Assembly: GCA_905210055.1 (NCBI GenBank)
Contig: CAJLVH010000089.1
Location: forward strand, 1 to 7,732
DNA from: an uncultured Enorma sp.
Lineage (GTDB): Bacteria; Actinomycetota; Coriobacteriia; Coriobacteriales; Coriobacteriaceae
Direction: 5' to 3'
Length of the DNA: 7,732 nt
Shown: one piece after another, positions 1 through 6,299 of the stretch
How positions within the stretch are numbered: the first letter of the stretch is position 1
Layout of the letters: each line of letters begins with the position of its first letter
Notes under the pieces: model-generated
Seen by the model: the letters and a program-made list of their open reading frames with translations, nothing else
Told to the model about the DNA's origin: nothing
Database searches by the model: none
Translations under genes and position numbers: made by a program

Positions 1-672
1 CTCGTAGCCGAGTTCGGAGAAGACGGCGTCGATGAGGCCATCGATGCGTGCTGCTTCGCCGAGCACAACGCCGGATTGCATCGCCGCGCGCGTACTGCGC
101 CCGATGACGCGCTTCGGCGCGCGCAGCTCGATGACGGGAAGCCGCGCGGCAGCCCGGGCGAGCGAGCGCGCGCCGAGCGCCACGCCCGGCGCGATGATGC
201 CGCCGGCGAACGCGCCATGCTCGTCGATGACCTCAAAGTTCGTTGTGGTACCAAGATCGATGGCGAGGACGGGGGCGCCGTACGTCGCGCGCGCCGCCAC
301 CGCGTCTGCGATGCGGTCCGGTCCCACCTCAGCGGGGTCATCGTAGTTCATGCACACGCCGGTTTTGATGCCAGGGCCTATGACGAGCGGGCGGCAGCTG
401 CACGCGCGGCCGAGCGCCGTGCGCCAGGGGTCGGTGAGCGTGGGCACCACGCAGGAGAGCACGACGCCGTCGAGCGGATTGTTCGGCATGAGCGCAAGCA
501 CCTGCTCAAGCTGTATGCGCGCTTCGTCTGCGGTGATGTGCGCGGGCGTGGTGAGCGCGCACGAGTCGATGACCTGCGCATCCGTTGCCGATGCCTCACC
601 GCTGCGCTCGATGGCGCACAGTCCGATGCTCGTTGTGGTGTTGCCGACATCTACGGTCAGAATGCGAGGCAT
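1..672 (-). CDS. coaX: Type III pantothenate kinase (CoaX), C-terminus cut off by the window edge
   Basis: This enzyme phosphorylates pantothenate with ATP, the first step of coenzyme A synthesis, in the cytoplasm. I translated the minus strand from the ATG at 672-670 and it stays open for 224 codons to position 1. Type III family members are about 255-260 residues, so perhaps 30-35 residues are missing. Visible hallmarks are the N-terminal nucleotide-binding motif DVGNTTT (residues 8-14), GIKTG (101-105), and DDPAEVGPDRIADAVAA (111-127), whose GPDR holds the probable catalytic Asp119. The second phosphate/cation motif is DLGTTTNFEVID (139-150), and GGIIAPGV follows at 157-164. The ASKHA-fold signatures are all intact. 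The start is supported by GGAG six bases upstream on the minus strand. The gene is divergent from the OPT transporter with a 240-bp gap. The family call is secure; any operon partner lies outside the window. Confidence 0.95.
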   Translation of the reverse strand, partial: MPRILTVDVGNTTTSIGLCAIERSGEASATDAQVIDSCALTTPAHITADEARIQLEQVLALMPNNPLDGVVLSCVVPTLTDPWRTALGRACSCRPLVIGPGIKTGVCMNYDDPAEVGPDRIADAVAARATYGAPVLAIDLGTTTNFEVIDEHGAFAGGIIAPGVALGARSLARAAARLPVIELRAPKRVIGRSTRAAMQSGVVLGEAARIDGLIDAVFSELGYE

Positions 673-704
673 GGTGGCTCCTTTGCATCGTGTTCGCTGG
701 GGAC

Positions 705-710
705 ACTGTA
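705..710 (-). promoter_or_regulatory. Possible extended -10 box for coaX
   Basis: Read on the minus strand this is TACAGT preceded by TGG, which fits an extended -10 element (TGn then TAnnnT). It would start transcription about 25 bases before the coaX ATG. I see no good -35 at 16-18 bases, so this is only a candidate. Confidence 0.25.
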
Positions 711-843
711 CCACGCCATGGCCGCGCCCTGAGCTTTGCGGTTCGTTCAAGAAGAGGGCGGGGCCGAATTTGGCGCGCGTCCAGCTGGCTAGCAATAATT
801 CTGTCAATCGTTTGAAAAAGCGGCCGAAGACCGCCGTCCAAGT

Positions 844-849
844 TATAAT
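844..849 (+). promoter_or_regulatory. -10 box (TATAAT) upstream of the OPT transporter
   Basis: A perfect TATAAT sits in an otherwise GC-rich stretch, 64 bases before the transporter start. It would give a transcript start near 856 and a leader of about 57 bases. No recognisable -35 lies 16-18 bases upstream (cggccg there). The TTGAAA at 812-817 is 26 bases away, too far for a standard promoter, so an activator or a different -35 may be involved. Confidence 0.45.
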
Positions 850-867
850 CGTGCGCATCCGAGCCGT

Positions 868-910
868 AACCCGACTCCCCGCCGAGGGGGAGCGGATATA
901 CGAAGGGGTT
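868..910 (+). promoter_or_regulatory. Structured 5' leader that can cover the ribosome-binding site
   Basis: The transporter's Shine-Dalgarno sequence is GAAGGGG at 902-908, five bases before the ATG at 914. The leader contains a hairpin CTCCCC (875-880) / GGGGAG (887-892). An outer pairing AACCC (868-872) / GGGTT (906-910) would enclose that hairpin and hide three G of the Shine-Dalgarno. The pairings are seen in the sequence; any regulatory role is inference, because GC-rich leaders often fold by chance. Confidence 0.3.
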
Positions 911-913
911 CAT

Positions 914-2698
914 ATGAGCGAAACGGGCGTCCGCGCGGGGCTGCGCGGGCAGTTGAGCGCTGCCGGCATCGTGATTGGATGCGTTGGCTGCGTCATCATC
1001 ACGGCGTCATCGGTCTACACCGCCCTCAAGATGGGCGCGCTGCCGTGGCCGACCATCTTCACGTCCATCACCGCGCTCGTGCTCTTGCGCGCGGTGGGGC
1101 GCACCAGTCTGAATGAAGCGAATATCACGCAGGTTATCATGTCCGCTGGCTCCATGGTTGCGGGCGGCATCGCGTTTACGGTGCCAGGCATCTGGATTTT
1201 GGGGCTCGGCGTCGAGGTGAGCTGGTGGGAGATGCTCTCCGTCGCGCTTGGAGGTACGCTGCTCGGCCTCGTGTGCACGGCGCTCATTCGCAGGCGTTTT
1301 GTGGACGAAAGCGACCTCGAGTACCCCATCGGTACGGCGGCGGCCGAGACGCTTCTGGCAAGTAAGGCGGGCGGTCGCACCGGTCGAGTGCTCTTCGGGT
1401 CGATGGCCTTTGCCGGTGCGTGGTGCGTGGTGCGCGATGTGCTGGGATGGATTCCTTCGCTGGTGGCCGTGCTGTCCATTCCCGGCGTGAGCTTCGGTAT
1501 CCAAGCTTCGCCCATGCGGCTCTCCGTGGGCTTTCTCGTGGGTGGACGCTCCGTGGCGTGGTGGATGGTCGGCGCGGTGCTCGCGGCATTCGGCATCACC
1601 GTTGGCGGAACCGCCGTGGGGCTCTGGGATCTCTCGACCGCGCAGGGTATCGTGAGCAGCCTCGGCATGGGTCTCATGATGGGCTCGGGTTTCGGCGTAG
1701 TGTTGAAGGATATTGTGCTGCCGCTTTTCTCCCGAACGGCTCGGCCTGGTTCCCCGGCGCTCGAGCAGTCCTGCTCGCACGGAGGCGCCACTGGCGCCTC
1801 CGGCTCGTGCGGAACTCGCGCCGGGGAACCAGGCCGAGCCTGCCAGAGCCAAACGGTAGACGATGCGCTGAACTCCACTACGAGACCCTCGCTGAAGAAA
1901 CCTGGCTTGCGGCCGCTGCTCGTCCTCTTCGTCGCCTCTGCCGCGCTTATCTGCTGCTTCGCGCTGCGTTTGTCGCCCGTAGTTACCGCTGCCATCGTGC
2001 TGCTCTCGTTCGTGACGGCTATCATGAGCGCGCAGTCCGTGGGCCAGTCTGGCATCGACCCCATGGAGATTTTCGGCCTCATCGTGCTGCTCTTCGTTGC
2101 CGCATTTTCGCAGAGCACGCAGGTGCAGCTCTTCTTCGTGGCGGGCATCATTGCCGTGGCGTGTGGTCTCGCGGGCGACGTGATGAGCGATTTTAAGACC
2201 GGACAGATCATTGGAACCGATCCGCGCACGCTGTGGATCGGTCAGGTGATCGGCGCGCTGCTGGGTGCGATCGTGGCTGTCGCGGTGATGCTCGCGCTCG
2301 TGGCGGCGTACGGTACGGATGCGTTCGGTGCCGACGCCGAATTCATCGCGGCGCAGGCAAATGTCGTCGCGACGATGGTCGCAGGTATCCCGAGCGTGCC
2401 GGCGTTCGTGCTGGGACTTGTGGGCGGAACGTTGCTCTACTGCGCGGGCATTCCGGCGATGATGCTCGGGCTTGGCGTGTACCTGCCGTTTTACATGTCG
2501 CTCACTACGGGTGTGGGCGCACTCATCCGCGTGGCGTTCGACCGCGTGCGCGCATCGCGTGTGGGGCGTGACGGCGACGAGGCGGTGAAGGAACTCGACG
2601 AGACCGGTGCCGTCGTGGCCTCCGGCGTGCTCGGCGGCGAGTCGATCGTGGGCGTCATCATCGCGTTCGCAAGCGTGGCGTCGGGGCTTATGGGGTAG
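914..2698 (+). CDS. OPT-family oligopeptide (or metal-chelate) transporter
   Basis: This is a polytopic inner-membrane carrier of the OPT (oligopeptide transporter) superfamily, expected to import small peptides or related compounds by cation symport. The protein is 594 residues and strongly hydrophobic throughout, with about a dozen or more membrane spans. Family hallmarks visible are the N-terminal segment TALKMGALPWP, then LEYPIGTAAAETL (residues ~136-148), GIDPMEIFG, SDFKTGQIIG in place of the usual D-L-K-T-G stretch, GLGVYLPFYMS, and the C-terminal VASGVLGGESIVGV. I chose the ATG at 914 because it follows GAAGGGG at five bases and begins the conserved N-terminus. The reading frame stays open upstream to 350, but that stretch overlaps coaX and looks non-protein-like. 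The central hydrophilic loop (about residues 275-315) carries a palindromic insertion, listed separately. The gene converges with the SIS-domain gene. The actual substrate cannot be read from the sequence. Confidence 0.92.
   Translation: MSETGVRAGLRGQLSAAGIVIGCVGCVIITASSVYTALKMGALPWPTIFTSITALVLLRAVGRTSLNEANITQVIMSAGSMVAGGIAFTVPGIWILGLGVEVSWWEMLSVALGGTLLGLVCTALIRRRFVDESDLEYPIGTAAAETLLASKAGGRTGRVLFGSMAFAGAWCVVRDVLGWIPSLVAVLSIPGVSFGIQASPMRLSVGFLVGGRSVAWWMVGAVLAAFGITVGGTAVGLWDLSTAQGIVSSLGMGLMMGSGFGVVLKDIVLPLFSRTARPGSPALEQSCSHGGATGASGSCGTRAGEPGRACQSQTVDDALNSTTRPSLKKPGLRPLLVLFVASAALICCFALRLSPVVTAAIVLLSFVTAIMSAQSVGQSGIDPMEIFGLIVLLFVAAFSQSTQVQLFFVAGIIAVACGLAGDVMSDFKTGQIIGTDPRTLWIGQVIGALLGAIVAVAVMLALVAAYGTDAFGADAEFIAAQANVVATMVAGIPSVPAFVLGLVGGTLLYCAGIPAMMLGLGVYLPFYMSLTTGVGALIRVAFDRVRASRVGRDGDEAVKELDETGAVVASGVLGGESIVGVIIAFASVASGLMG
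1738..1840. repeat. Palindromic element inserted in frame inside the OPT gene
   Basis: The arms 1738-1760 and 1818-1840 are perfect 23-nt reverse complements, beginning GGCTCGGCCTGG on the left and ending CCAGGCCGAGCC on the right. Between them lie two smaller hairpins: GAGCA/TGCTC (1763-1767 / 1772-1776), and GGAGGCGCC/GGCGCCTCC (1781-1789 / 1793-1801) with a 3-base loop. The whole forms a cruciform-like foldback. It encodes about residues 275-309 of the transporter, a Gly/Ala/Ser/Cys-rich polar stretch in a loop between hydrophobic halves. A 5-bp direct repeat AACGG (1735-1739 and 1852-1856) flanks it at a 117-bp offset, exactly 39 codons. Removing one unit would leave a clean join reading RTVDD. 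This resembles a small non-autonomous palindromic insertion tolerated in a coding region. No transposase is present. Confidence 0.75.
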
Positions 2699-2742
2699 CG
2701 CGCTCGTATGCGCTGTGCGGCATGCCCGCCGCCGGATGCGGA

Positions 2743-2784
2743 GCCCCAGACAGTGCTCAGCAGGGCTGAAACTCTGTCTGGGGC
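2743..2784. terminator. Strong stem-loop between convergent genes, candidate bidirectional terminator
   Basis: GCCCCAGACAG (2743-2753) pairs perfectly with CTGTCTGGGGC (2774-2784), eleven base pairs. The 20-base loop holds a second small hairpin, TCAGC/GCTGA (2757-2761 / 2765-2769). It lies 45 bases after the OPT stop and 15 bases beyond the end of the SIS gene, so it could end transcripts from both sides. Neither side has a run of T after the stem, so it is not a textbook intrinsic terminator. It may instead stabilise 3' ends or work with Rho. Confidence 0.5.
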
Positions 2785-2798
2785 ATACCGCGCAAGTC

Positions 2799-3890
2799 TT
2801 ATGCCTTCGTCTTCATCTTCTGTTCGAAGTCGAAGTTTACGAGGTTATAGCTCAGCATATCGAGTTCACTGCAGATGGCCTCCGCAGCGGTTTGGAAGGG
2901 GATGATTGCACGGATCGTGCCAAGGCCGCTTCCAGCATCAGCAGCGGTTTCGCTGTTACGTTCACACACGGGTGGCAGCTTGAGCGCACTGCCATCATGG
3001 CCTTCGCTCGTAGTAATCACGAACACGTGGTCTGTGAGCAAATGCAGCGCCTGCGCAAGCTGCATCATGCGCCCATGCCCTGGGCCACCTAAATCCACGA
3101 GCATTATCACATGGTCTTTGCGAATCTCGTACGTAGGACCGTGCACGAACTCCTCCATCTCATAGGCGTTCGCCGCGATGCCCGTCATCTCATTGAGTTT
3201 GAGCGCGCCCTCGAGCGCCAGACCGTAGCCTCCGCCGATGCCGACGGTCATGATACGGCGTGCCTGAACGAGCTCTCTGATGTGTGCTGCGCAAAATGCG
3301 CGTGCGGCTTCGAAGGCACCCACCATGCCGTCGATCTCTGTGGAGAGCGCACCGATCAGTGCATCACGCGCATCGTCATCGAGCGTTCCGCGCGCGGATG
3401 CCGCCATGATTCCAAAGAGCGCGAGAAACGTGCAGCTCGAAGGGAAACCTTTGCCTACGTAGTAGTCGTCCGTGCCACTGCCGTACTCGAATACGTTTCC
3501 TCCGGCAACGTCGATAGGTGCGCTGGCGTTGCAGGTGAGCACCGCGACGGTATTGCCTTGCTCAACGGCCTTTTCGACGGCAGCTATGGTGTTCGTGCTC
3601 TTGCCCGATTGCGAGAGGCACAGCACGAACGTATCGTCGGGCTGTAGGTGATCGTAGAGGGTATAGCTCATGGGCCAACCGACCGTGACCTCGATGCTAA
3701 GCGCTTCCTGCAGGAAATCCCGCATGGTCATCGCGATATTGTATGAGGACCCAGAGGCTACGATATGGAGTCGTCGGTAGGGATGGGAGCAGAAGAGCTG
3801 CACGAGGCCGCCCACGCGTTCGTCGCGCGCATCGAGGATCGCGCGGCACGCAGCAGGCGCCTGTTCTATATAGGTGTACATGCTTCTCAC
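2799..3890 (-). CDS. SIS-domain sugar-phosphate isomerase or deglycase (GlmS isomerase-like)
   Basis: This cytoplasmic enzyme of 363 residues has two SIS (sugar isomerase) domains, the architecture of the GlmS isomerase half and of FrlB/GfrF-type fructosamine-phosphate deglycases. There is no N-terminal glutaminase domain, so it is not a full GlmS. Domain one shows LHIVASGSSYNIA (41-53) and the phosphosugar-binding CLSQSGKSTNT (91-101). Domain two shows TVGIGGGYGLALEGALKLNE (215-234) and EMEEFVHGP (244-252), matching the conserved Glu and HGP of this group. It is the last gene of the PTS operon, 33 bases after EIICD, and so probably acts on the phosphosugar that PTS delivers. The start is GTG at 3890-3888, with GAAAGG eight bases upstream. 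The ATG at 3881-3879 is an alternative giving 360 residues. Whether it isomerises, deaminates or deglycates cannot be decided here. Confidence 0.85.
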   Translation of the reverse strand: MRSMYTYIEQAPAACRAILDARDERVGGLVQLFCSHPYRRLHIVASGSSYNIAMTMRDFLQEALSIEVTVGWPMSYTLYDHLQPDDTFVLCLSQSGKSTNTIAAVEKAVEQGNTVAVLTCNASAPIDVAGGNVFEYGSGTDDYYVGKGFPSSCTFLALFGIMAASARGTLDDDARDALIGALSTEIDGMVGAFEAARAFCAAHIRELVQARRIMTVGIGGGYGLALEGALKLNEMTGIAANAYEMEEFVHGPTYEIRKDHVIMLVDLGGPGHGRMMQLAQALHLLTDHVFVITTSEGHDGSALKLPPVCERNSETAADAGSGLGTIRAIIPFQTAAEAICSELDMLSYNLVNFDFEQKMKTKA

Positions 3891-3923
3891 GGCTGATGCC
3901 TTTCAGAATTGACGTGGACGAGG

Positions 3924-5540
3924 CTACACGATGATGCCCAGCAGGTTGAACACGATGCCGAAGGCCAGGATGCCGAAGATGAGCGGCACGACCTTCACGT
4001 TCTTGCGCAGCAGCCATGCCACGACGAGCATCGTCACGAGCGGCAGCAGGTTGGGCAGGATCTCGTCGAGTACCGTCTGCAGCTCAAGTGTTACCTCGTT
4101 GGCCATGTTGAACACCAACGGGGTGGAGATGCTGATCATCGAGCTCGTCATGGCACCGATAACCATCATGCCGAGGATGCCTGCGCAGAGCGAGATCTTC
4201 TCGATGATGCCGTTCTCGGTCATGGCGTCGAGGATGCGATGTCCCAGCTCATAGCTTTTCTGGGCAAGGACATAGCGGATCGTCCAATGCGGGATGTTGA
4301 AGATGAGCAGGAAGAGGATGGGGCCGAGGACATTGCCTTGCATGGCGAACTGGCATCCGATACCCGATGCGACCGTCTTGACGATGCCCCACCAGAAGCT
4401 GTCGCCGATGCCTGCGATGGGACCCATGAGACCCGCCTTGACGTTGTTGATGCTCGCGGTGTCGAAGTCCGGGTCTTGCGCGTTCTGCTCCTCCATGGAG
4501 GCCGAGATGCCCAAGATAAATGTTGAGAATTCGGGGTTGGTGTTGAAGAACTCGAGGTGGCGATTGATGGCCGCGCAGCGATCCTCGTCGGTCGTATAGA
4601 TCTTCTCGATGGCGGGCAGCATAGAACGGCACCAGCCGATGGCCTGCAGGCGCGAGTAGATGAAGGGTCCTTCGAGGCCGAACGACTTGACGAACATATT
4701 CGTGAGATCGGCACGGCTCAGCAGGCGCTCGGTGCGCTTCTGCTCGACGGGTGCATCGGCGAGCGCGTCGAAATCGTCGAGGATTTCGCCGCTCGTTGCT
4801 TCGCTTGTCTGCTTGTTGTCAGTAAAGAAGTATGCGATCGCCGCTGCGCCTGCGCCGATGATGGCGATACCCATTGTGGGCATGCCGAGGTACGAGGCGA
4901 GCACGAAGCCGATGAAGAAGAAGGCGAGCGTCTTCGGCGACTGCGTGAGGTTGAAGAGCATGGCGAAGCCGAGTGCGGCGAGCAGGTTCGTACCTGTGCC
5001 GATGGCGTTCATGATGTTCTCGGGGATGGCGTTGGCGATATTAGCGACCACCTCGGCACCGATGAGCAGGCTCAGGAACACCGACAGGAACATGAACAGG
5101 CACGATGCGCCGAAGATGACCCAGAAGGCCTGAGTGACGCGCTGCGGCGTGTTGCCCTCGGGATGTGTGAAGAGCATCTTAGCGGCGATGAGGTCGTACC
5201 CGGTCGTCGCGAGGTGCTCGAGCAGGCGGTAGACGATGCCCACAGGAATGGCGAGCGCCACGGCGGCTTCGGCGGAAAGGCCGCCGGCGATGGCAAAGCC
5301 CGCGCCCAGGACGCCGGCGATGGTGATGTTGATGGGAATCGAGATGCCGATGCCCATCATACCCATAGTGGCGAGCTCGAGCGTGCCGCCGATGGTGACA
5401 CCTTGGGCGAGGTCGCCGAGGGCGAGACCCGTGAGCGTACACATGATGATGGGACGCGTCGACTTGTTGATGCCGTCAACGTATTCGCACCAGCCGATGA
5501 CGGCTATGAGGCCGAGGAGTATTTCTTGGAAGATGGTCAT
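3924..5540 (-). CDS. PTS mannose/fructose/sorbose-family permease, EIIC and EIID fused
   Basis: This integral membrane component moves a sugar across the membrane while EIIB phosphorylates it. The protein is 538 residues. Residues 1-238 are an EIIC domain, with GGTLELATMG (51-60), MMGIGISIPINITIAGVLGAG and several hydrophobic spans. Residues 239-277 are a charged linker. Residues 278-538 are an EIID domain, with LTNMFVKSFGLEGPF.Y.RLQAIGW (279-303), NTNPEFSTFILGISASMEE (333-351), GLMGPIAGIGDSFWWG (370-385) and a hydrophobic C-terminus. In most systems IIC and IID are separate genes. The start ATG at 5540 fits the EIIC N-terminus and has AAGGA upstream; a longer reading frame back to 5723 would overlap EIIB and is not protein-like. 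It lies 112 bases after EIIB and 33 before the SIS gene. The sugar specificity is unknown; mannose, sorbose, an amino sugar or an Amadori compound are all possible. Confidence 0.93.
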   Translation of the reverse strand: MTIFQEILLGLIAVIGWCEYVDGINKSTRPIIMCTLTGLALGDLAQGVTIGGTLELATMGMMGIGISIPINITIAGVLGAGFAIAGGLSAEAAVALAIPVGIVYRLLEHLATTGYDLIAAKMLFTHPEGNTPQRVTQAFWVIFGASCLFMFLSVFLSLLIGAEVVANIANAIPENIMNAIGTGTNLLAALGFAMLFNLTQSPKTLAFFFIGFVLASYLGMPTMGIAIIGAGAAAIAYFFTDNKQTSEATSGEILDDFDALADAPVEQKRTERLLSRADLTNMFVKSFGLEGPFIYSRLQAIGWCRSMLPAIEKIYTTDEDRCAAINRHLEFFNTNPEFSTFILGISASMEEQNAQDPDFDTASINNVKAGLMGPIAGIGDSFWWGIVKTVASGIGCQFAMQGNVLGPILFLLIFNIPHWTIRYVLAQKSYELGHRILDAMTENGIIEKISLCAGILGMMVIGAMTSSMISISTPLVFNMANEVTLELQTVLDEILPNLLPLVTMLVVAWLLRKNVKVVPLIFGILAFGIVFNLLGIIV

Positions 5541-5562
5541 ACTGGTTCCTTTCCATAATCCA

Positions 5563-5591
5563 GGACATGCGCGAAAGCATGAGAATTGTCC
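5563..5591 (-). other. Possible stem-loop in the EIIB-EIICD gap
   Basis: In the 112-base gap, CATGC (5566-5570) and GCATG (5577-5581) form a 5-bp stem with a 6-base loop. GGACA (5563-5567) and TGTCC (5587-5591) offer a slightly larger, mutually exclusive pairing. It lies just upstream of the EIICD ribosome-binding site and could affect relative expression or mRNA processing. The stems are short, so this is a weak call. Confidence 0.25.
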
Positions 5592-5652
5592 GGGTTGTCG
5601 GAGCCGCAGGCGTGCGCGGGGAGAGATGCTTGTGACTGTTCGCGCGCTGCGC

Positions 5653-6126
5653 CTAATCCACGAAACCGGCGAGGTTGGTCTTTGTGTCGCTCGGCACTTG
5701 CTGCGCATACACCTCATAGCCATCGCGAGAAAGTGCTCCGATGGTCGCCAAGTCGTCCGGTGTGAGGCAGATCGCCGGTAGGTAGCGCTTTGATTCCGCG
5801 CGCTCGCGCAGACCGCCGACGTTGATGGATGAGACGTCTTCCGTCGCCCGAGCGATTGCGGCGGCGTCGGCGAGGTTGTTCACCAGAACGAGCGAGCGGT
5901 AGTTTCGCGCTTTCTCCGAGTTGAGAAACGCGACGGTCTTCTCAACCGTGGAGATGACGAGGCTCATGCCCGCCGGTTTCGCAAGGGCGAACGTTGCCTT
6001 CGCGGCCTTGTCTTGAGATGCCTCGTCGTTTGCGATGATGATGAGGTCGATCGGCAGGCTCTTCGACCAGGCGTAAGCTACCTGGCCGTGGAGCAGGCGA
6101 TCATCGACACGCAACAGCTCTACCAT
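5653..6126 (-). CDS. PTS mannose/fructose/sorbose-family EIIB component
   Basis: This cytoplasmic phosphocarrier takes a phosphoryl group from EIIA and passes it to sugar bound by EIIC/EIID. At 157 residues it is the usual length for a stand-alone IIB of this family. The N-terminus LLRVDDRLLHGQVAYAW (4-20) contains the phosphorylated histidine, His13, in the signature DRLLHGQV. DLIIIANDEAS (27-37), SLVLVNNLADA and SINVGGLRER also fit the family. The start ATG at 6126 has AAAGGAG five bases upstream on the minus strand. It is the first gene of the minus-strand operon and is divergent from the GntR regulator. No EIIA domain is fused to it and none is found nearby, so another locus must provide it. 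Confidence 0.94.
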   Translation of the reverse strand: MVELLRVDDRLLHGQVAYAWSKSLPIDLIIIANDEASQDKAAKATFALAKPAGMSLVISTVEKTVAFLNSEKARNYRSLVLVNNLADAAAIARATEDVSSINVGGLRERAESKRYLPAICLTPDDLATIGALSRDGYEVYAQQVPSDTKTNLAGFVD

Positions 6127-6158
6127 ATGGTCTCCTTTCTCATGATTAGGCGCTTAAA

Positions 6159-6189
6159 AGTATAGATATATTGATTCATAAACGGTCAA
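6159..6189 (-). promoter_or_regulatory. Candidate promoter of the PTS operon
   Basis: On the minus strand, TTGACC (6189-6184) is a near-consensus -35 and TATACT (6164-6159) a near-consensus -10. The spacer is 19 bases, longer than ideal. Transcription would start near 6152, about 25 bases before the EIIB ATG. The -35 directly abuts the central palindrome at 6190-6201, so a bound repressor would block it. Confidence 0.5.
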
Positions 6190-6201
6190 TTGTATATACA
6201 A
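6190..6201. promoter_or_regulatory. Palindromic operator, probable GntR/HutC-type binding site
   Basis: TTGTATATACAA is a perfect 12-bp palindrome in the divergent gap. Its core GTATATAC fits the GT-N-TA-N-AC pattern described for the HutC subfamily of GntR regulators, and the neighbouring regulator has that architecture. Its centre (6195.5) is exactly 34 bases from the centre of each of the two opposed TATACT boxes. Binding by the adjacent regulator is inferred, not shown. Confidence 0.6.
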
Positions 6202-6203
6202 AG

Positions 6204-6232
6204 TTACGAATATGTTTCGCTAGCGGTATACT
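6204..6232 (+). promoter_or_regulatory. Candidate promoter of the GntR regulator gene
   Basis: TATACT at 6227-6232 is a good -10. TTACGA at 6204-6209, with a 17-base spacer, is a poor -35. Transcription would begin near 6239, leaving a leader of about 60 bases to the ATG at 6300. The weak -35 and the adjacent palindrome suggest modest, autoregulated expression. Confidence 0.45.
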
Positions 6233-6299
6233 GGGAACGGCGAGCGGCGCGATGTTTATGCGCGCGATCAGATTCGAGATGCTTGAGAAGGAACTTTCC

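Noticed and set aside
350..913. Upstream extension of the OPT reading frame (188 extra codons)
   Set aside because: It overlaps coaX on the opposite strand and runs through the promoter and leader. The family N-terminus and a good ribosome site both place the start at 914.
1015..2229. 404-codon open frame antisense to the OPT gene
   Set aside because: It is rich in Ser, Pro, Thr and Met with no domain, and arises from GC-rich codons of the transporter on the other strand.
4557..5558. 333-codon open frame antisense to the EIICD gene
   Set aside because: It is a highly charged, His/Glu/Asp/Arg-rich translation with no domain, a shadow of a well-recognised membrane protein gene.
6218..6225. 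CGCTAGCG palindrome as a second operator
   Set aside because: Eight-base palindromes are common in GC-rich DNA, and this one does not match the GntR-type core seen at 6190-6201.
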